This document shows, piece by piece, positions 5,657 through 13,436 of a stretch of 18,266 bases of DNA; the first letter of the stretch is position 1; every line of letters starts with the position of its first letter. The notes beneath the pieces are model-generated. The model was not told the DNA's origin and made no database searches. It saw only the letters and a list, made by a program, of their open reading frames with translations. Source of the stretch: Pseudomonadota bacterium (GTDB lineage: Bacteria > Myxococcota > Polyangia > Polyangiales > Polyangiaceae); NCBI GenBank assembly GCA_023419055.1, contig JAEZYO010000885.1:1-18266 (forward strand). The letters are read 5' to 3'. Position numbers and translations under genes: made by a program.

Positions 5657-7137
5657 TGCGCCCGATCTCCTTCCCCCTGGTGCTCGACGACGACGCCCGC
5701 TCACCGCTCTTCGTCCGCATCGCCCGCGCGGTCTCGCGCGACATCGCTCGCGGGCGCCTCAAGCCCGGCGATCGCCTGCCCGGTACGCGCACGCTCGCGG
5801 AGACGCTCGGAGTGCACCGGAGCACCGTGGTGGCCGCTTTCGCGGAGCTCTCCTCACAGGGCTGGCTCGAGACCAGACCCGGCGGCGCCACGTCGGTCGC
5901 TCGCGCGAGCCCCGAACCGAAGCCGCAGCGCTTTGCACCGCACGCGGTGCCGCGCCAGAAGGTCCCCAGTCGGACCGGCTTCGAGCTCGAGCCCTCGCCC
6001 GTACCCCTCGTTCCGCTGCCGTTACTCCCGAAGGGCGCGCTCGCCCTGTGGGGCGGCATCCCGGATTTGCGGCTCGTCCCCGTCGAGCTCGTGGCGCGCG
6101 CGTATCGGCGCGCCGCGCGCAGGCACGGCGCGAGTCTGCTCGGCTACAGCCGTGATCTCCGCGGTCACACCCGTTTGCGGCACGCGCTCGCGGAGCTCGT
6201 CTCGAGCGCGCGCGGGCTCGCCGCGGTGGCCGATGACGTGCTCGTCACGCGGGGCAGCCAAATGGCGCTCGATCTCCTCGCGCGCTCGCTGGTCAAGCCG
6301 GGGGACGTCGTGGCGGTCGAGGCTCTCGCCTATCGGAGCGCGGTCAACGTGTTCCGGCGAGCGCAGGCCAAGGTCGTGCCGATCGCGGTCGACGCGCACG
6401 GCATCGACGTGGATGCGCTCGAGGCGCTGACGCAGCGGACGCGCGTGCGCGCGGTCTACCTCACGCCCCATCACCAGTACCCGACGACGGTCATGCTCTC
6501 GCCTCAACGCCGGCTCAAGCTGCTCGAGCTCGCGGGTCGTGAACGCATCGCGCTGATCGAGGACGACTACGATCAGGAGTTCCACTACGATGGCCGCCCG
6601 GTTCTGCCGCTCGCCAGCAACGACCCGCACGGGAACGTCGTCTACGTCGGAACCCTGGCCAAGATCCTCGCGCCCGGGCTAAGGCTCGGGTTCGTGGTGG
6701 GCCCCGCTTCGCTCATCGCGCGAATGACCGACGAACGCGCGCTGGTCGATCGGCAGGGCGATCAGGTGCTCGAGTGCGCCGTCGCCGAGTTGCTCGAGGA
6801 CGGCGATCTTCAGCGTCACGTGCGGCGCGTTCGGCGCCTCTACCAGGCACGGCGGGACGCGCTCTCTGCCGCGCTCGAAAAGCATTTGGCGCGCGTGCTT
6901 TGCTTCTCGCGACCGGCGGGCGGCCTCGCGCTCTGGGCCGACGTGGATCCCGAGCTCGACCTTGCCCGCTTCCAAACGCGCTGCAAGGAGGCCGGCGTCT
7001 ACTTCCAGATCGGGCGCGAGTTCACCTTCGACGGCGAGGACGCGCCCTTCGCGCGCTTCGGCTACGCGCTGCTCGACGAGCGCGAGCTCGCGACCGCGGT
7101 CAGGCGTATGAGCCGCTGCCTGCCGCGGTCGCGCTGA
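5656..7137 (+). CDS. MocR-subfamily regulator: GntR winged helix fused to aminotransferase-like domain
   Basis: The product is 493 residues from ATG 5656. Residues of about 5-75 form a GntR winged helix (GDRLPGTRTLAETLGVHRSTV). A linker rich in Pro (about 80-130) follows, then a fold-type I aminotransferase domain with TPHHQYPTT, EDDYDQEFHY (the Asp that contacts the PLP ring nitrogen) and the PLP lysine K336 in GTLAKILAPGLRLGF. MocR proteins sense PLP or its aldimines rather than act as transaminases. An ATG six codons upstream (5638) is possible, but 5656 gives the standard N-terminus MRPISFPLVLD and leaves the operator outside the gene. The TATAAAAT box would give a leader of only about 10 nt. 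It is divergent from the PNPOx-like/CMD operon, its probable target. Confidence 0.95.
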   Translation: MRPISFPLVLDDDARSPLFVRIARAVSRDIARGRLKPGDRLPGTRTLAETLGVHRSTVVAAFAELSSQGWLETRPGGATSVARASPEPKPQRFAPHAVPRQKVPSRTGFELEPSPVPLVPLPLLPKGALALWGGIPDLRLVPVELVARAYRRAARRHGASLLGYSRDLRGHTRLRHALAELVSSARGLAAVADDVLVTRGSQMALDLLARSLVKPGDVVAVEALAYRSAVNVFRRAQAKVVPIAVDAHGIDVDALEALTQRTRVRAVYLTPHHQYPTTVMLSPQRRLKLLELAGRERIALIEDDYDQEFHYDGRPVLPLASNDPHGNVVYVGTLAKILAPGLRLGFVVGPASLIARMTDERALVDRQGDQVLECAVAELLEDGDLQRHVRRVRRLYQARRDALSAALEKHLARVLCFSRPAGGLALWADVDPELDLARFQTRCKEAGVYFQIGREFTFDGEDAPFARFGYALLDERELATAVRRMSRCLPRSR

Positions 7138-7158
7138 AGGAGGCCCTCGACCCGCGAG

Positions 7159-8196
7159 TCAGGGAGTGCCGCGCAGCATGCTCTGGAACGGCTCGCCGAA
7201 CATCGTGTACGGCTGGGCGGGCTCGAGCGCGCTCGCCTCGTCGAGTCGAGCTCTGAGCTCGCTCGGGATCACGAGCTCGAGAGCCCTCAGGTTGGACTCG
7301 AGCTGGGCGAGCTTGGTCGCGCCGATCAGCGTCGACGTGACCTCTCTCTGGCCGACGACCCACGCGAGGGCGACCTCCGCGGGCGGCCGCTCGAGCTCCT
7401 TGGCCACGCTGTCGAGCGCGTCGAGTACCCGGAAGTTCTTGTCGGTGAACTTCTCGAACACCGGGTTCCCCTTCAGGAGGTTGAGCCTTCCCGTCCCCTC
7501 GACGCCCGAGGCGCCGCGCCGATACTTCCCGGAGAGAAACCCGCTCGCGAGCGGGCCCCACGGGGTGATCCCGATCCCGAGCTCGCGCGCCATCGGGAAG
7601 TACTCGCGCTCGATCGAGCGCTCCACGAGCGAGTACTCGAGCTGCAGGGCCGCGACGCGCGTCTTGCGATCGCGCTCGGCGAGCGTCTGAAAGCGCGCCG
7701 CGTACCACGCCGGAACGTTCGAGAGCCCGACGTAGCGCACGAGGCCCCTCTGGACGAGCGAGTCGAGGGTCTCCTCGACCTCTTCGAGCGGCGTCGTCAT
7801 GTCCCAGAGGTGGAGCCAGTAGAGGTCGACGTAGTCGGTGCCGAGACGTCGCAGCGAGCCCTCGAGCGCGCGGTAGATGTTCTTGCGCCCGTTACCGCCC
7901 GCGTTCACGTTCCCGGGCTCCGTGTTGAAGGAGAACTTCGTCGCGAGCACGAGCTTGTCGCGCAGGCCCCGCTCGCGCACGAAGCGGCCGAGCAGCTCCT
8001 CACTCTTGCCGCCGACGTAGCCGTCGGCCGTATCGAGGAAGTTGCCGCCGTGATCGACGTAGTGGTTGAAGAGCGCGCGGGCGCCCTCGTCATCGGTACC
8101 CCAACCCCAATCGGTGCCGAAGGTCATGGTGCCGAAGCAGAGCGGGCTGACTTTGAGGCCGGTGCGGCCGAGCGTGACGGTGTCGGTGAGCTTCAT
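7159..8196 (-). CDS. Aldo/keto reductase
   Basis: This 345-residue protein is a full-length NADPH-dependent aldo/keto reductase. It begins with the typical LGRTGLKVSPLCFGTMTFG and shows the catalytic tetrad Asp55, Tyr60, Lys87 and His129 (FLDTADGY, LATKF, DLYWLH). GITPWGPLASGFLSGKY and a late IIGA-type segment (STLIGATKLAQLESN) form the phosphate-binding part. The group resembles the YajO/Tas-like or general stress aldo/keto reductases; the substrate is unknown. The ATG at 8196 gives the standard N-terminus; the frame stays open much further upstream but that would run through the LysR gene. It is divergent from the LysR gene, which makes it the likely target, and ends 21 bp from the MocR stop. 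Confidence 0.95.
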   Translation of the reverse strand: MKLTDTVTLGRTGLKVSPLCFGTMTFGTDWGWGTDDEGARALFNHYVDHGGNFLDTADGYVGGKSEELLGRFVRERGLRDKLVLATKFSFNTEPGNVNAGGNGRKNIYRALEGSLRRLGTDYVDLYWLHLWDMTTPLEEVEETLDSLVQRGLVRYVGLSNVPAWYAARFQTLAERDRKTRVAALQLEYSLVERSIEREYFPMARELGIGITPWGPLASGFLSGKYRRGASGVEGTGRLNLLKGNPVFEKFTDKNFRVLDALDSVAKELERPPAEVALAWVVGQREVTSTLIGATKLAQLESNLRALELVIPSELRARLDEASALEPAQPYTMFGEPFQSMLRGTP

Positions 8197-8234
8197 GCCC
8201 CGGAATCTGGGACGCCGGCGCCTGGGAAAGAAGG

Positions 8235-8248
8235 TGCACAATCGTGCA
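8235..8248. promoter_or_regulatory. Dyad in the aldo/keto reductase-LysR divergent region
   Basis: TGCAC, four bases, then GTGCA form a perfect inverted repeat. It lies 5 bp from the larger palindrome next to the LysR start. It may be a second regulator half-site or separate operator on the aldo/keto reductase side. Confidence 0.35.
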
Positions 8249-8253
8249 AGTGC

Positions 8254-8272
8254 TATTAAGCTCAGCTTAATA
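8254..8272. promoter_or_regulatory. Perfect 19-bp palindrome abutting the LysR start codon
   Basis: TATTAAGCT, one base, AGCTTAATA: the 9-bp arms are perfect and the right arm ends at the base before the LysR ATG (8273). LysR regulators bind AT-rich interrupted dyads in the divergent region with their target, so this is a likely autorepression site. It is strikingly AT-rich for this genome, and it leaves no room for a normal ribosome binding site. Confidence 0.6.
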
Positions 8273-9184
8273 ATGGCGCGCGGCGACTTGAGCGGGCTAG
8301 AGGCGTTTCTCACGGTGGCCGAGAAGCGCGGCTTCAGCGCAGCCGCCCGCTCCCTCGGCGTCTCGGCGTCGGCGTTGAGCCAGGCGGTGAGCAGCCTGGA
8401 AGAGCGCGTCGGCGTGCCCTTGCTCACGCGCACCACGCGTAGCGTCAACCTGACCGAGACGGGCCGCCGCCTCTTCGAGCGAGCGCGCCCGGCGCTTCGA
8501 GAGACGCTAGCGGCCATCGACGAAGCCAGCGCGTCACGGGACATCGCGCGAGGCACGCTCAGGATCACGCTCGGGCGCATCGGCGCACCGCTCCTCATCG
8601 AGCCGCTGCTCGCGCCGCTGCTCTCCGCGCATCCGGAGCTTTCGCTCGAGGTCTCCATCGACGACCGCTTCGTCGACATCGTGGAGTCGGGCTTCGACGC
8701 CGGGATCCGGCTGAGTGAAGCGATCGCCCCCGATCTGGTCGCGGTGCGCCTGACCCCGCCCTTTCGTTGGGTCGTCGCGGGGTCAAAGGAGTACCTCGCG
8801 CGGCGCGGACGGCCGGAGCGACCGCGCGATCTGCTCGAGCATGACTGCATCGGCTATCGGATGAGCTCGACGGGCGCCCTCTACGCCTGGGAGTTCCAGC
8901 GGCGGGGCCGCGAGGAATCAGTGGAGGTCAAAGGTCGGCTCGTCTGCAACGACGGCGGCGTGATGTTGAACGCGGCGCTCGCCGGGCTCGGGCTCGTCTA
9001 TCACAGCGAGTCCATCCTCGCGCCGCACGTCGAGAGCGGGGCTCTCGAACTCTTGCTCGAGCCCTACGCCGTCAAGGTGCCGGGGTTTTTCCTCTACTTC
9101 CCGCAGGCGTCGCGCAACGATCCGAAAATCAGAGCATTCATCGAGATCGCTCGGCGCACGCTGTCGTCACGGCCGACCCAGTAG
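8273..9184 (+). CDS. LysR-family transcriptional regulator
   Basis: The product is 303 residues. The N-terminal winged helix (about 5-65) is typical: FLTVAEKRGFSAAARSLGVSASALSQAVSSLEERVG followed by LLTRTTRSVNLTETG. The effector domain has two Rossmann-like halves (about 92-295), with DAGIRLSEAIAPDLVAVRL and ALAGLGLVYHSESILAPHVESGAL as in the CrgA/AaeR-like subgroup. The inducer is unknown. The ATG at 8273 is chosen because it begins right at the helix-turn-helix; a longer frame from 8066 would overlap the aldo/keto reductase gene and the operator. It most likely controls the divergent aldo/keto reductase and itself. Confidence 0.94.
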   Translation: MARGDLSGLEAFLTVAEKRGFSAAARSLGVSASALSQAVSSLEERVGVPLLTRTTRSVNLTETGRRLFERARPALRETLAAIDEASASRDIARGTLRITLGRIGAPLLIEPLLAPLLSAHPELSLEVSIDDRFVDIVESGFDAGIRLSEAIAPDLVAVRLTPPFRWVVAGSKEYLARRGRPERPRDLLEHDCIGYRMSSTGALYAWEFQRRGREESVEVKGRLVCNDGGVMLNAALAGLGLVYHSESILAPHVESGALELLLEPYAVKVPGFFLYFPQASRNDPKIRAFIEIARRTLSSRPTQ

Positions 9185-9225
9185 CATCGCGGAGCGAGCT
9201 TCGTTGCCGGGCGCACGCCCCGCGC

Positions 9226-10005
9226 TCACCACTCGATTGCCTTCTGATCCCGGAAGAAGCCGCCGTTCGGGCCGCTCCGGTCGAGCGTCGCCGCCCACAC
9301 GATGCCGGCTGCTCCCTGCCGGACGTCGCGAGATGCGGAGCTGCCTCCCATGCGCGTTCGCACCCAGCCAGGACAGACCGCGTTGACCTTGATGCGGCGC
9401 GGATCGAGGGCGAGCTCTCGAGCGAGAATGCGCGTGAACGCGTTGAGAGCGACTTTGGAAACGCTGTAGGCGTTCCTTGGCCAGCCGCCGAGGTTTCCGC
9501 GCTCGCGCACGGCGGAGACGAAGCCTTTGACCAGCCCCTCGAGGCGGAGCCTGCCGAGCGCCGGATCGAGCAATTCTCGTGCGAGCTCGGGCGAGACACG
9601 GGTGAGCTCGCCCGCGCCGCTCGACACCATCACGATGTTCGCGTCCGGCGCAAGGCGAGGGAGCAGGGCGTCCGTCACTCTGACCGCGCCCCGGTAGTTC
9701 ACGTCGATGGTGCGATTTGCCACGTGTTCATCGAAGCCGTCCAGCGCGATGCCTGCGTTGTTGACCAGCGCGTCGAGAGGCGGCTGACCTTCGAGCTCTG
9801 CGGCCAGGCGCTCGATGCTCTCCGGATCTTCGATGTCGAGCTGAACGGCACGCACCGCGCCACCTCGCGCCAAGAGATTGGCCGCGTCTCGGCCGAGTGT
9901 GATGTCGCGAGCCGCGAGCAGGACCGAATAGCCGCGCGACAGAAGCTGCCGGCAGGTTTCGAGGCCGAGGCCGCGGTTCGCTCCGGTAACGAGGGCCGAA
10001 GCCAT
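9226..10005 (-). CDS. SDR-family oxidoreductase (carbonyl reductase-like)
   Basis: This 259-residue classical short-chain dehydrogenase has TGANRGLG (7-14) for NAD(P) binding, VQLDIED near residue 60, NNAG (82-85), Ser129 in VMVSSGAG, and the catalytic YSVSK (Y180, K184). The insert between the serine and tyrosine (about 131-175) and the ending GGFFRDQKAIEW match the carbonyl reductase (CBR1-like) subgroup, which reduces quinones and carbonyls with NADPH. The arginines after the second strand (AARD, residues 31-34) support NADPH over NADH. It converges with the LysR gene (41 bp apart) and is divergent from the histidine kinase gene, with 194 bp between them in which I see no clear promoter. 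Confidence 0.93.
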   Translation of the reverse strand: MASALVTGANRGLGLETCRQLLSRGYSVLLAARDITLGRDAANLLARGGAVRAVQLDIEDPESIERLAAELEGQPPLDALVNNAGIALDGFDEHVANRTIDVNYRGAVRVTDALLPRLAPDANIVMVSSGAGELTRVSPELARELLDPALGRLRLEGLVKGFVSAVRERGNLGGWPRNAYSVSKVALNAFTRILARELALDPRRIKVNAVCPGWVRTRMGGSSASRDVRQGAAGIVWAATLDRSGPNGGFFRDQKAIEW

Positions 10006-10199
10006 GTCCTAGGCGTTGGTCCGCACGGGGGAATTGGCAAGGGGAGGTATTTTCGTGGCGAGGCGCGTCTCGGGGAATCCAAAGTGATCTCCCTTTGTTG
10101 GCGCTGGTAGCTCGCGGCCCTGGCCTCCGAGCGCCCCGTCACGATCGAGTCGAGAGCACGACCAGCCGCGGGGGCGCGTGATTACTGCGGAATTCAATC

Positions 10200-11702
10200 A
10201 TGCCTCCTGTGCCAGTTCGCCTCATTCCGCTGGTACGCCTGGCGAGCGACTGGCAAAAGCTCGATTTGCAGCCCAAGTTGAAAGCGATGGCCTCCCGCCG
10301 CGTGCTCCGCCTGCGCACCATCCTGGGGGCAGTCACGGTGTGGCTGGTGGTGCTCTCGACGGCCGTAGTGGGCGTGCTCCTGCTCCTGAGCTCTTACCTC
10401 GAGCATGCCACGGTCGAGCTCGGCAGCGGGCTCGAGAGTGTGCGGCTCGCGGAAGAAGTCGAGCTCAACCTGCTGCTGCACGATCGCGCCGACGAGGAGG
10501 GGCGGATCGAGATCGAGAGCGAGCTCCAGGCCCAGCTCCGCGAGCTTGGGCCCTTCGCCCTGCCGGGCGCCGAGACCGATCTACTACGCCAGGTGGAGGA
10601 ACGCGTTCGCCAATACCTCGATGTAGCGCGTACGATGGACGGGGCGCCGAGCGTTTCGGAGCGCCAACCCGCGGTCGCCGCCCGCCTGGAGGCGGCGCGC
10701 TCTTCGCTCGAGGCTCTGGTCGACATGAACGTCGAGCAGGCGCGCGTCGCGAGGACTCGGGCCACCCACTGGAACGACGTCGCCAAGGTGCTCGGACTGG
10801 GGAGTGGCGTCTTGCTGTTCGGAACGGCGGGGCTGGTGATTTGGTGGGTGAGCACGCGCGCGTTCAGGCCGGTGTTGGAGCTCGGCAGGGTGATGGAGCG
10901 CTTCGGCAAGGGCGAGCGCAGCGTTCGGGCGACGGAGAGCGGCCCTTCCGAGCTCCGGGAGATGACGCTGCGGTTCAACGAGATGGCGGACGCGCTCGGG
11001 GCGCAGCGGAAGGCTCAGCTGACCTTCATGGGGGGCGTCGCTCACGATCTCCGAACCCCATTGTCCGCGCTGCGAATGGCGCTCGCGGCGCTTCCTCCGG
11101 AGCGGCCGCTGCCACCAGAGGCGCGCTTGAGGAGAACGCTCCAGATCGCTCAGCGGCAAGTGACGAGGCTCGAGCGCATGTTGGGGGATCTGATCGATAC
11201 GGCGAAGATCGAGTCAGGGCGCTTGGAGTTGAAGTTCGAGGTGGCGGACGCGCGCGAGGTCGTCTCCGACGTGCTGTCGCTCTTCGAGGAGGCCGCGACG
11301 GAGCACCGATTGCTGCTGGAGGTGCCGAGGGAGAAGGTGGCGATCCTGTGCGATGCGTTGCGGCTCGGGCAAGTGGTGACGAACCTGGTGAGCAACGCCA
11401 TCAAGTACTCGCCGCGCGGGGGCTCCATCCGTGTCTCCCTCGCACGACGAACCGAGCTCACGGAGGACGTGGTGATCTCGGTGAGTGATCAGGGGATCGG
11501 GATGTCCGAGGAAGACCAGCGGCACCTGTTCGAGCCGTTTCGGCGGGTGGGCTTGGGAAAAGATTCCGTTCCCGGAGTGGGGCTTGGATTGTTCGTCGTG
11601 CAGCAGATCGTGCGCGCGCACGGCGGGTATATCGATGTAGAGAGCGCGCCGGGTAACGGCTCGACGTTTCGCGTGCACCTGCCCGGCGCAACCCTGCACT
11701 GA
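10200..11702 (+). CDS. Membrane sensor histidine kinase with HAMP domain (no adjacent response regulator)
   Basis: The product is 500 residues from ATG 10200. Two membrane segments (about 39-65 and 196-217) flank a helical periplasmic region of about 130 residues rich in Glu, Arg and Leu, suggesting a four-helix-bundle sensor. A HAMP domain follows (about 218-270), then the HisKA dimer with His282 in AHDLRTPLSA. The HATPase_c domain has the N box (LVSNAIKYS, N399), G1 (SDQGIGM, D430), F box (FEPF) and G2 (GVGLGLFV). The kinase is therefore complete. A second ATG at 10287 (MASRRVLRLRT) is an equally credible start, since the first 29 residues have no clear ribosome binding site before them. 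No receiver domain or response regulator gene is next to it. Confidence 0.93.
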   Translation: MPPVPVRLIPLVRLASDWQKLDLQPKLKAMASRRVLRLRTILGAVTVWLVVLSTAVVGVLLLLSSYLEHATVELGSGLESVRLAEEVELNLLLHDRADEEGRIEIESELQAQLRELGPFALPGAETDLLRQVEERVRQYLDVARTMDGAPSVSERQPAVAARLEAARSSLEALVDMNVEQARVARTRATHWNDVAKVLGLGSGVLLFGTAGLVIWWVSTRAFRPVLELGRVMERFGKGERSVRATESGPSELREMTLRFNEMADALGAQRKAQLTFMGGVAHDLRTPLSALRMALAALPPERPLPPEARLRRTLQIAQRQVTRLERMLGDLIDTAKIESGRLELKFEVADAREVVSDVLSLFEEAATEHRLLLEVPREKVAILCDALRLGQVVTNLVSNAIKYSPRGGSIRVSLARRTELTEDVVISVSDQGIGMSEEDQRHLFEPFRRVGLGKDSVPGVGLGLFVVQQIVRAHGGYIDVESAPGNGSTFRVHLPGATLH

Positions 11703-11721
11703 CGCGATGCCGCCGGGACCT

Positions 11722-11740
11722 CGCGCGGCGCCACCGCGCG
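11722..11740. terminator. GC hairpin between convergent histidine kinase and CMD genes
   Basis: CGCGCGG (11722-11728) and CCGCGCG (11734-11740) form a 7-bp stem with a 5-nt loop in the 40-bp gap between the two gene ends. No T-run follows on either strand, so it is only a possible terminator. Confidence 0.35.
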
Positions 11741-11742
11741 CC

Positions 11743-12276
11743 TCACCCGCCGAGGTGCTCCTCGCTGCTCTCGATCAGGCGATTGGCGAAGGTGGTCAGC
11801 GTGTAGGTCCCCACGCCGAGCACCGTCTCGAACGCCTGCGCGTGCGTGAAGCCTGCGCCCAGAAAGGCCGCCAAGCGTTGCTCGTCGACCGCGCCGCGGC
11901 GTTCGAGGAGCGCGAGCGTGAACGTCCTCAAGGCTTCGAGGCGAGCATCGCCGAGCGCATCTCCCTCGACGAGAGCCGAGACGAGCTCGGGCGGCGCCTT
12001 CAGCGAGGCCAGCAATCGACGATGGGTCGCGACACAAAAGGTGCAGCCGTTCACGCGGCCCATGGTCATCGCCACGACTTCTCGCTCGAGCGGCGAGAGT
12101 GAGGAGTGCTCGAACGCGTCGAGCATGCCGAGGGCTTGTCGAAGGAAGAGCGGAGAGCTCGCGTAGTGAGTCAAGGGCTTCGGGATCGCGCCGAACTTCT
12201 GTTTCGAGCCGAGGAGGGCCGCGCGGGCCGGCTCGGGTGCGGTGGTTTCGTCGAAGGTGGGAAAGGGATCGGGCAT
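11743..12276 (-). CDS. Carboxymuconolactone decarboxylase / AhpD-like family protein (second copy)
   Basis: The 177-residue product belongs to the peroxidase-related CMD group. It has Glu66, then GRVNGCTFCVATHRRLL with C78-x2-C81 and His85, the redox and proton-relay residues of AhpD-like proteins. A second half-domain with GAGFTHAQAFETVLGVGTYTLTTFANRL follows, typical of the group. It is clearly distinct from the first CMD protein at 4444-4905 (different length and flanking sequence). An AAGGA ribosome binding site lies upstream. It follows the MarR gene on the same strand after 65 bp, and its upstream region has a motif shared with the MarR promoter, so MarR control in response to an oxidant or electrophile is a fair inference. 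Confidence 0.92.
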   Translation of the reverse strand: MPDPFPTFDETTAPEPARAALLGSKQKFGAIPKPLTHYASSPLFLRQALGMLDAFEHSSLSPLEREVVAMTMGRVNGCTFCVATHRRLLASLKAPPELVSALVEGDALGDARLEALRTFTLALLERRGAVDEQRLAAFLGAGFTHAQAFETVLGVGTYTLTTFANRLIESSEEHLGG

Positions 12277-12290
12277 GGGCTTGGTCCTTG

Positions 12291-12304
12291 GTTGTTATTG
12301 CAAC
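12291..12304. promoter_or_regulatory. Candidate MarR operator upstream of the second CMD gene
   Basis: GTTGTTATTGCAAC (outer arms GTTG/CAAC) lies 14 bp upstream of the CMD start. It matches 11 of 14 bases of ATTGTCAATGCAAC at the promoter of the MarR gene. AT-rich interrupted dyads of this size are typical of MarR operators. Confidence 0.5.
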
Positions 12305-12341
12305 TATTGGAGCGTCGAGAGAAAGAATGTCGGGCTCGCGC

Positions 12342-12794
12342 CTATTCCAAGTTCTGGTTCAGGCGCGCGAGCGTCCTCCGCGTGATCTCCAGATCTCGCT
12401 CCGGAACGCCGCGCTCGAGCCGCTCGACGAGCGTTTTCGCCAGAGGCACGAGCTTCTTCTGGAGTGCCTTGCCGTGCCTGGTAAGACACACGACTTTGGC
12501 GCGAGCGTCCTTCTCGTCGGGTTCGCGGCGCACGAGATCGTGCGCCTCCATCGTATCGAGGATGCGCGACATGGTGGGGCGATCGCGGAGGGTGCTCTCA
12601 CTGAGCGCGGACGGGCTCTGTCGATCGCGGTTCCAGAGACGAACCAGCACGATCCATTGCTCGGGCGTCAGCTCCAGCCCTTCGTTCGCGAAGGCGCGGT
12701 AGGTCGCGCCGCGCAGGCGTTGGTAAAAGGCGTGAATGAGGAACGGCAGCGCCTTCTCGAGGAGAACCTGGTCGCCGTCGAACTGATCGCGCAT
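12342..12794 (-). CDS. MarR-family transcriptional regulator
   Basis: The product is 150 residues from ATG 12794. It has the MarR pattern: N-terminal dimerisation helix (LLEKALPFLIHAFYQRLRG), winged helix with LTPEQWIVLVRLW and the recognition helix DRPTMSRILDTMEAHDLVRREPDEKDARAKVVCLTRHG, then a C-terminal dimer helix. The REPDEKDARA wing is diagnostic. One cysteine is present (in VVCLT), so redox sensing through it is possible but unproven. ATG 12809 is in the same frame, but it sits inside the likely -10 element, so 12794 is preferred and the mRNA would be nearly leaderless. The second CMD gene follows as its probable target. Confidence 0.9.
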   Translation of the reverse strand: MRDQFDGDQVLLEKALPFLIHAFYQRLRGATYRAFANEGLELTPEQWIVLVRLWNRDRQSPSALSESTLRDRPTMSRILDTMEAHDLVRREPDEKDARAKVVCLTRHGKALQKKLVPLAKTLVERLERGVPERDLEITRRTLARLNQNLE

Positions 12795-12804
12795 CGCTCC
12801 CCGA

Positions 12805-12839
12805 GGCATAGGCCACCGCGCAGTGATTGTCAATGCAAC
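12805..12839 (-). promoter_or_regulatory. MarR gene promoter with overlapping operator candidate
   Basis: On the minus strand TTGACA (12833-12828), 17 bp, TATGCC (12810-12805). The -35 matches consensus perfectly; the -10 is partial. The 14-bp motif ATTGTCAATGCAAC (plus strand 12826-12839) covers the -35, which would allow autorepression. Confidence 0.5.
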
Positions 12840-12882
12840 CAATGGCGCGCAAGAAAATCGAGCACTCACGTCGAGCGATCGG

Positions 12883-13326
12883 CTAACGAGCCTCGAGCGC
12901 GTGAACGTGGAGGCGCTCGACCGGGACCGGGCCGCCGAAGTAGCCGAGAAAGCGCGCGCCCCAAACGCCCAGCATGCCGACGAGCATGAAGAGCGCAGCA
13001 AACGATGTGGCGCGGCTCGTGACCCGGCCTGGGTTTGCGGTGGGTCGGGGGCCGCGAACGTACTGGTAAGCCGAGCTCAGGCTCAGCCCCACGACGAGCG
13101 GCGTGAGGACGAAGACGAGCGGGTGAAAACGGAGGGCTGCGGCGACGTCACCACGAAGGAGCGCGAGCGTCGCGCGAGTGAGGCCGCACCCGGGGCAGGG
13201 GATGCCGAAGAGGGTCGCTGTCGGACACACCGGGAGCCCGAGCGCGATGACGACGGCCACCACGACGCCTGCAGCGATCACTTGCACGGCCCGGCCCGAC
13301 GCGGATTGCACGCACCAAGCGTTCAC
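12883..13326 (-). CDS. DUF2752 domain membrane protein
   Basis: The 147-residue product has the DUF2752 signature: C34, then FGIPCPGCGLTRA with C44-x2-C47 and Arg51, between hydrophobic helices (about 13-31, 70-88 and 105-127). The family is widespread and uncharacterised; the CPGCGLTR motif could bind metal or lipid, but that is not established. The GTG start at 13326 has GAGGG seven bases upstream. It lies 110 bp downstream of the zinc-ribbon/DUF4234 gene on the same strand; the two families are small membrane proteins that often occur near each other, so a shared function is possible. Confidence 0.88.
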   Translation of the reverse strand: MNAWCVQSASGRAVQVIAAGVVVAVVIALGLPVCPTATLFGIPCPGCGLTRATLALLRGDVAAALRFHPLVFVLTPLVVGLSLSSAYQYVRGPRPTANPGRVTSRATSFAALFMLVGMLGVWGARFLGYFGGPVPVERLHVHALEAR

Positions 13327-13377
13327 GCGTGAGCCCTCATCGTCAACTCGGGCGGCGCGCGACTCTCACAAACGGCT

Positions 13378-13407
13378 GCGGCGCCGAGTCTTTCGACCGG
13401 GCGCCGC
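13378..13407. repeat. Inverted repeat between the zinc-ribbon gene and the DUF2752 gene
   Basis: GCGGCGCC (13378-13385) and GGCGCCGC (13400-13407) are perfect 8-bp arms with a 14-bp loop. It might attenuate transcription from the zinc-ribbon gene into the DUF2752 gene, but no clear T-run follows on the minus strand. Confidence 0.35.
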
Positions 13408-13436
13408 GGTGCCGCGCTTTCTTCAGCGACGAGCGA

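Noticed and set aside
4544..5704. 386-codon open frame on the minus strand
   Set aside because: Arg/Ala/Pro-rich product that overlaps two well-supported genes in another frame.
8066..8272. Upstream extension of the LysR protein
   Set aside because: It would overlap the aldo/keto reductase gene on the other strand and run through the palindromic operator; the helix-turn-helix begins right after ATG 8273.
10040..10080. GGGGAGG followed by a GTG-initiated 10-codon frame upstream of the histidine kinase
   Set aside because: Too short to judge and no attenuator-like structure follows; likely chance.
10178..11488. 436-codon open frame on the plus strand
   Set aside because: Overlaps the histidine kinase in another frame; Gly/Arg/Ala-rich without any domain signature.
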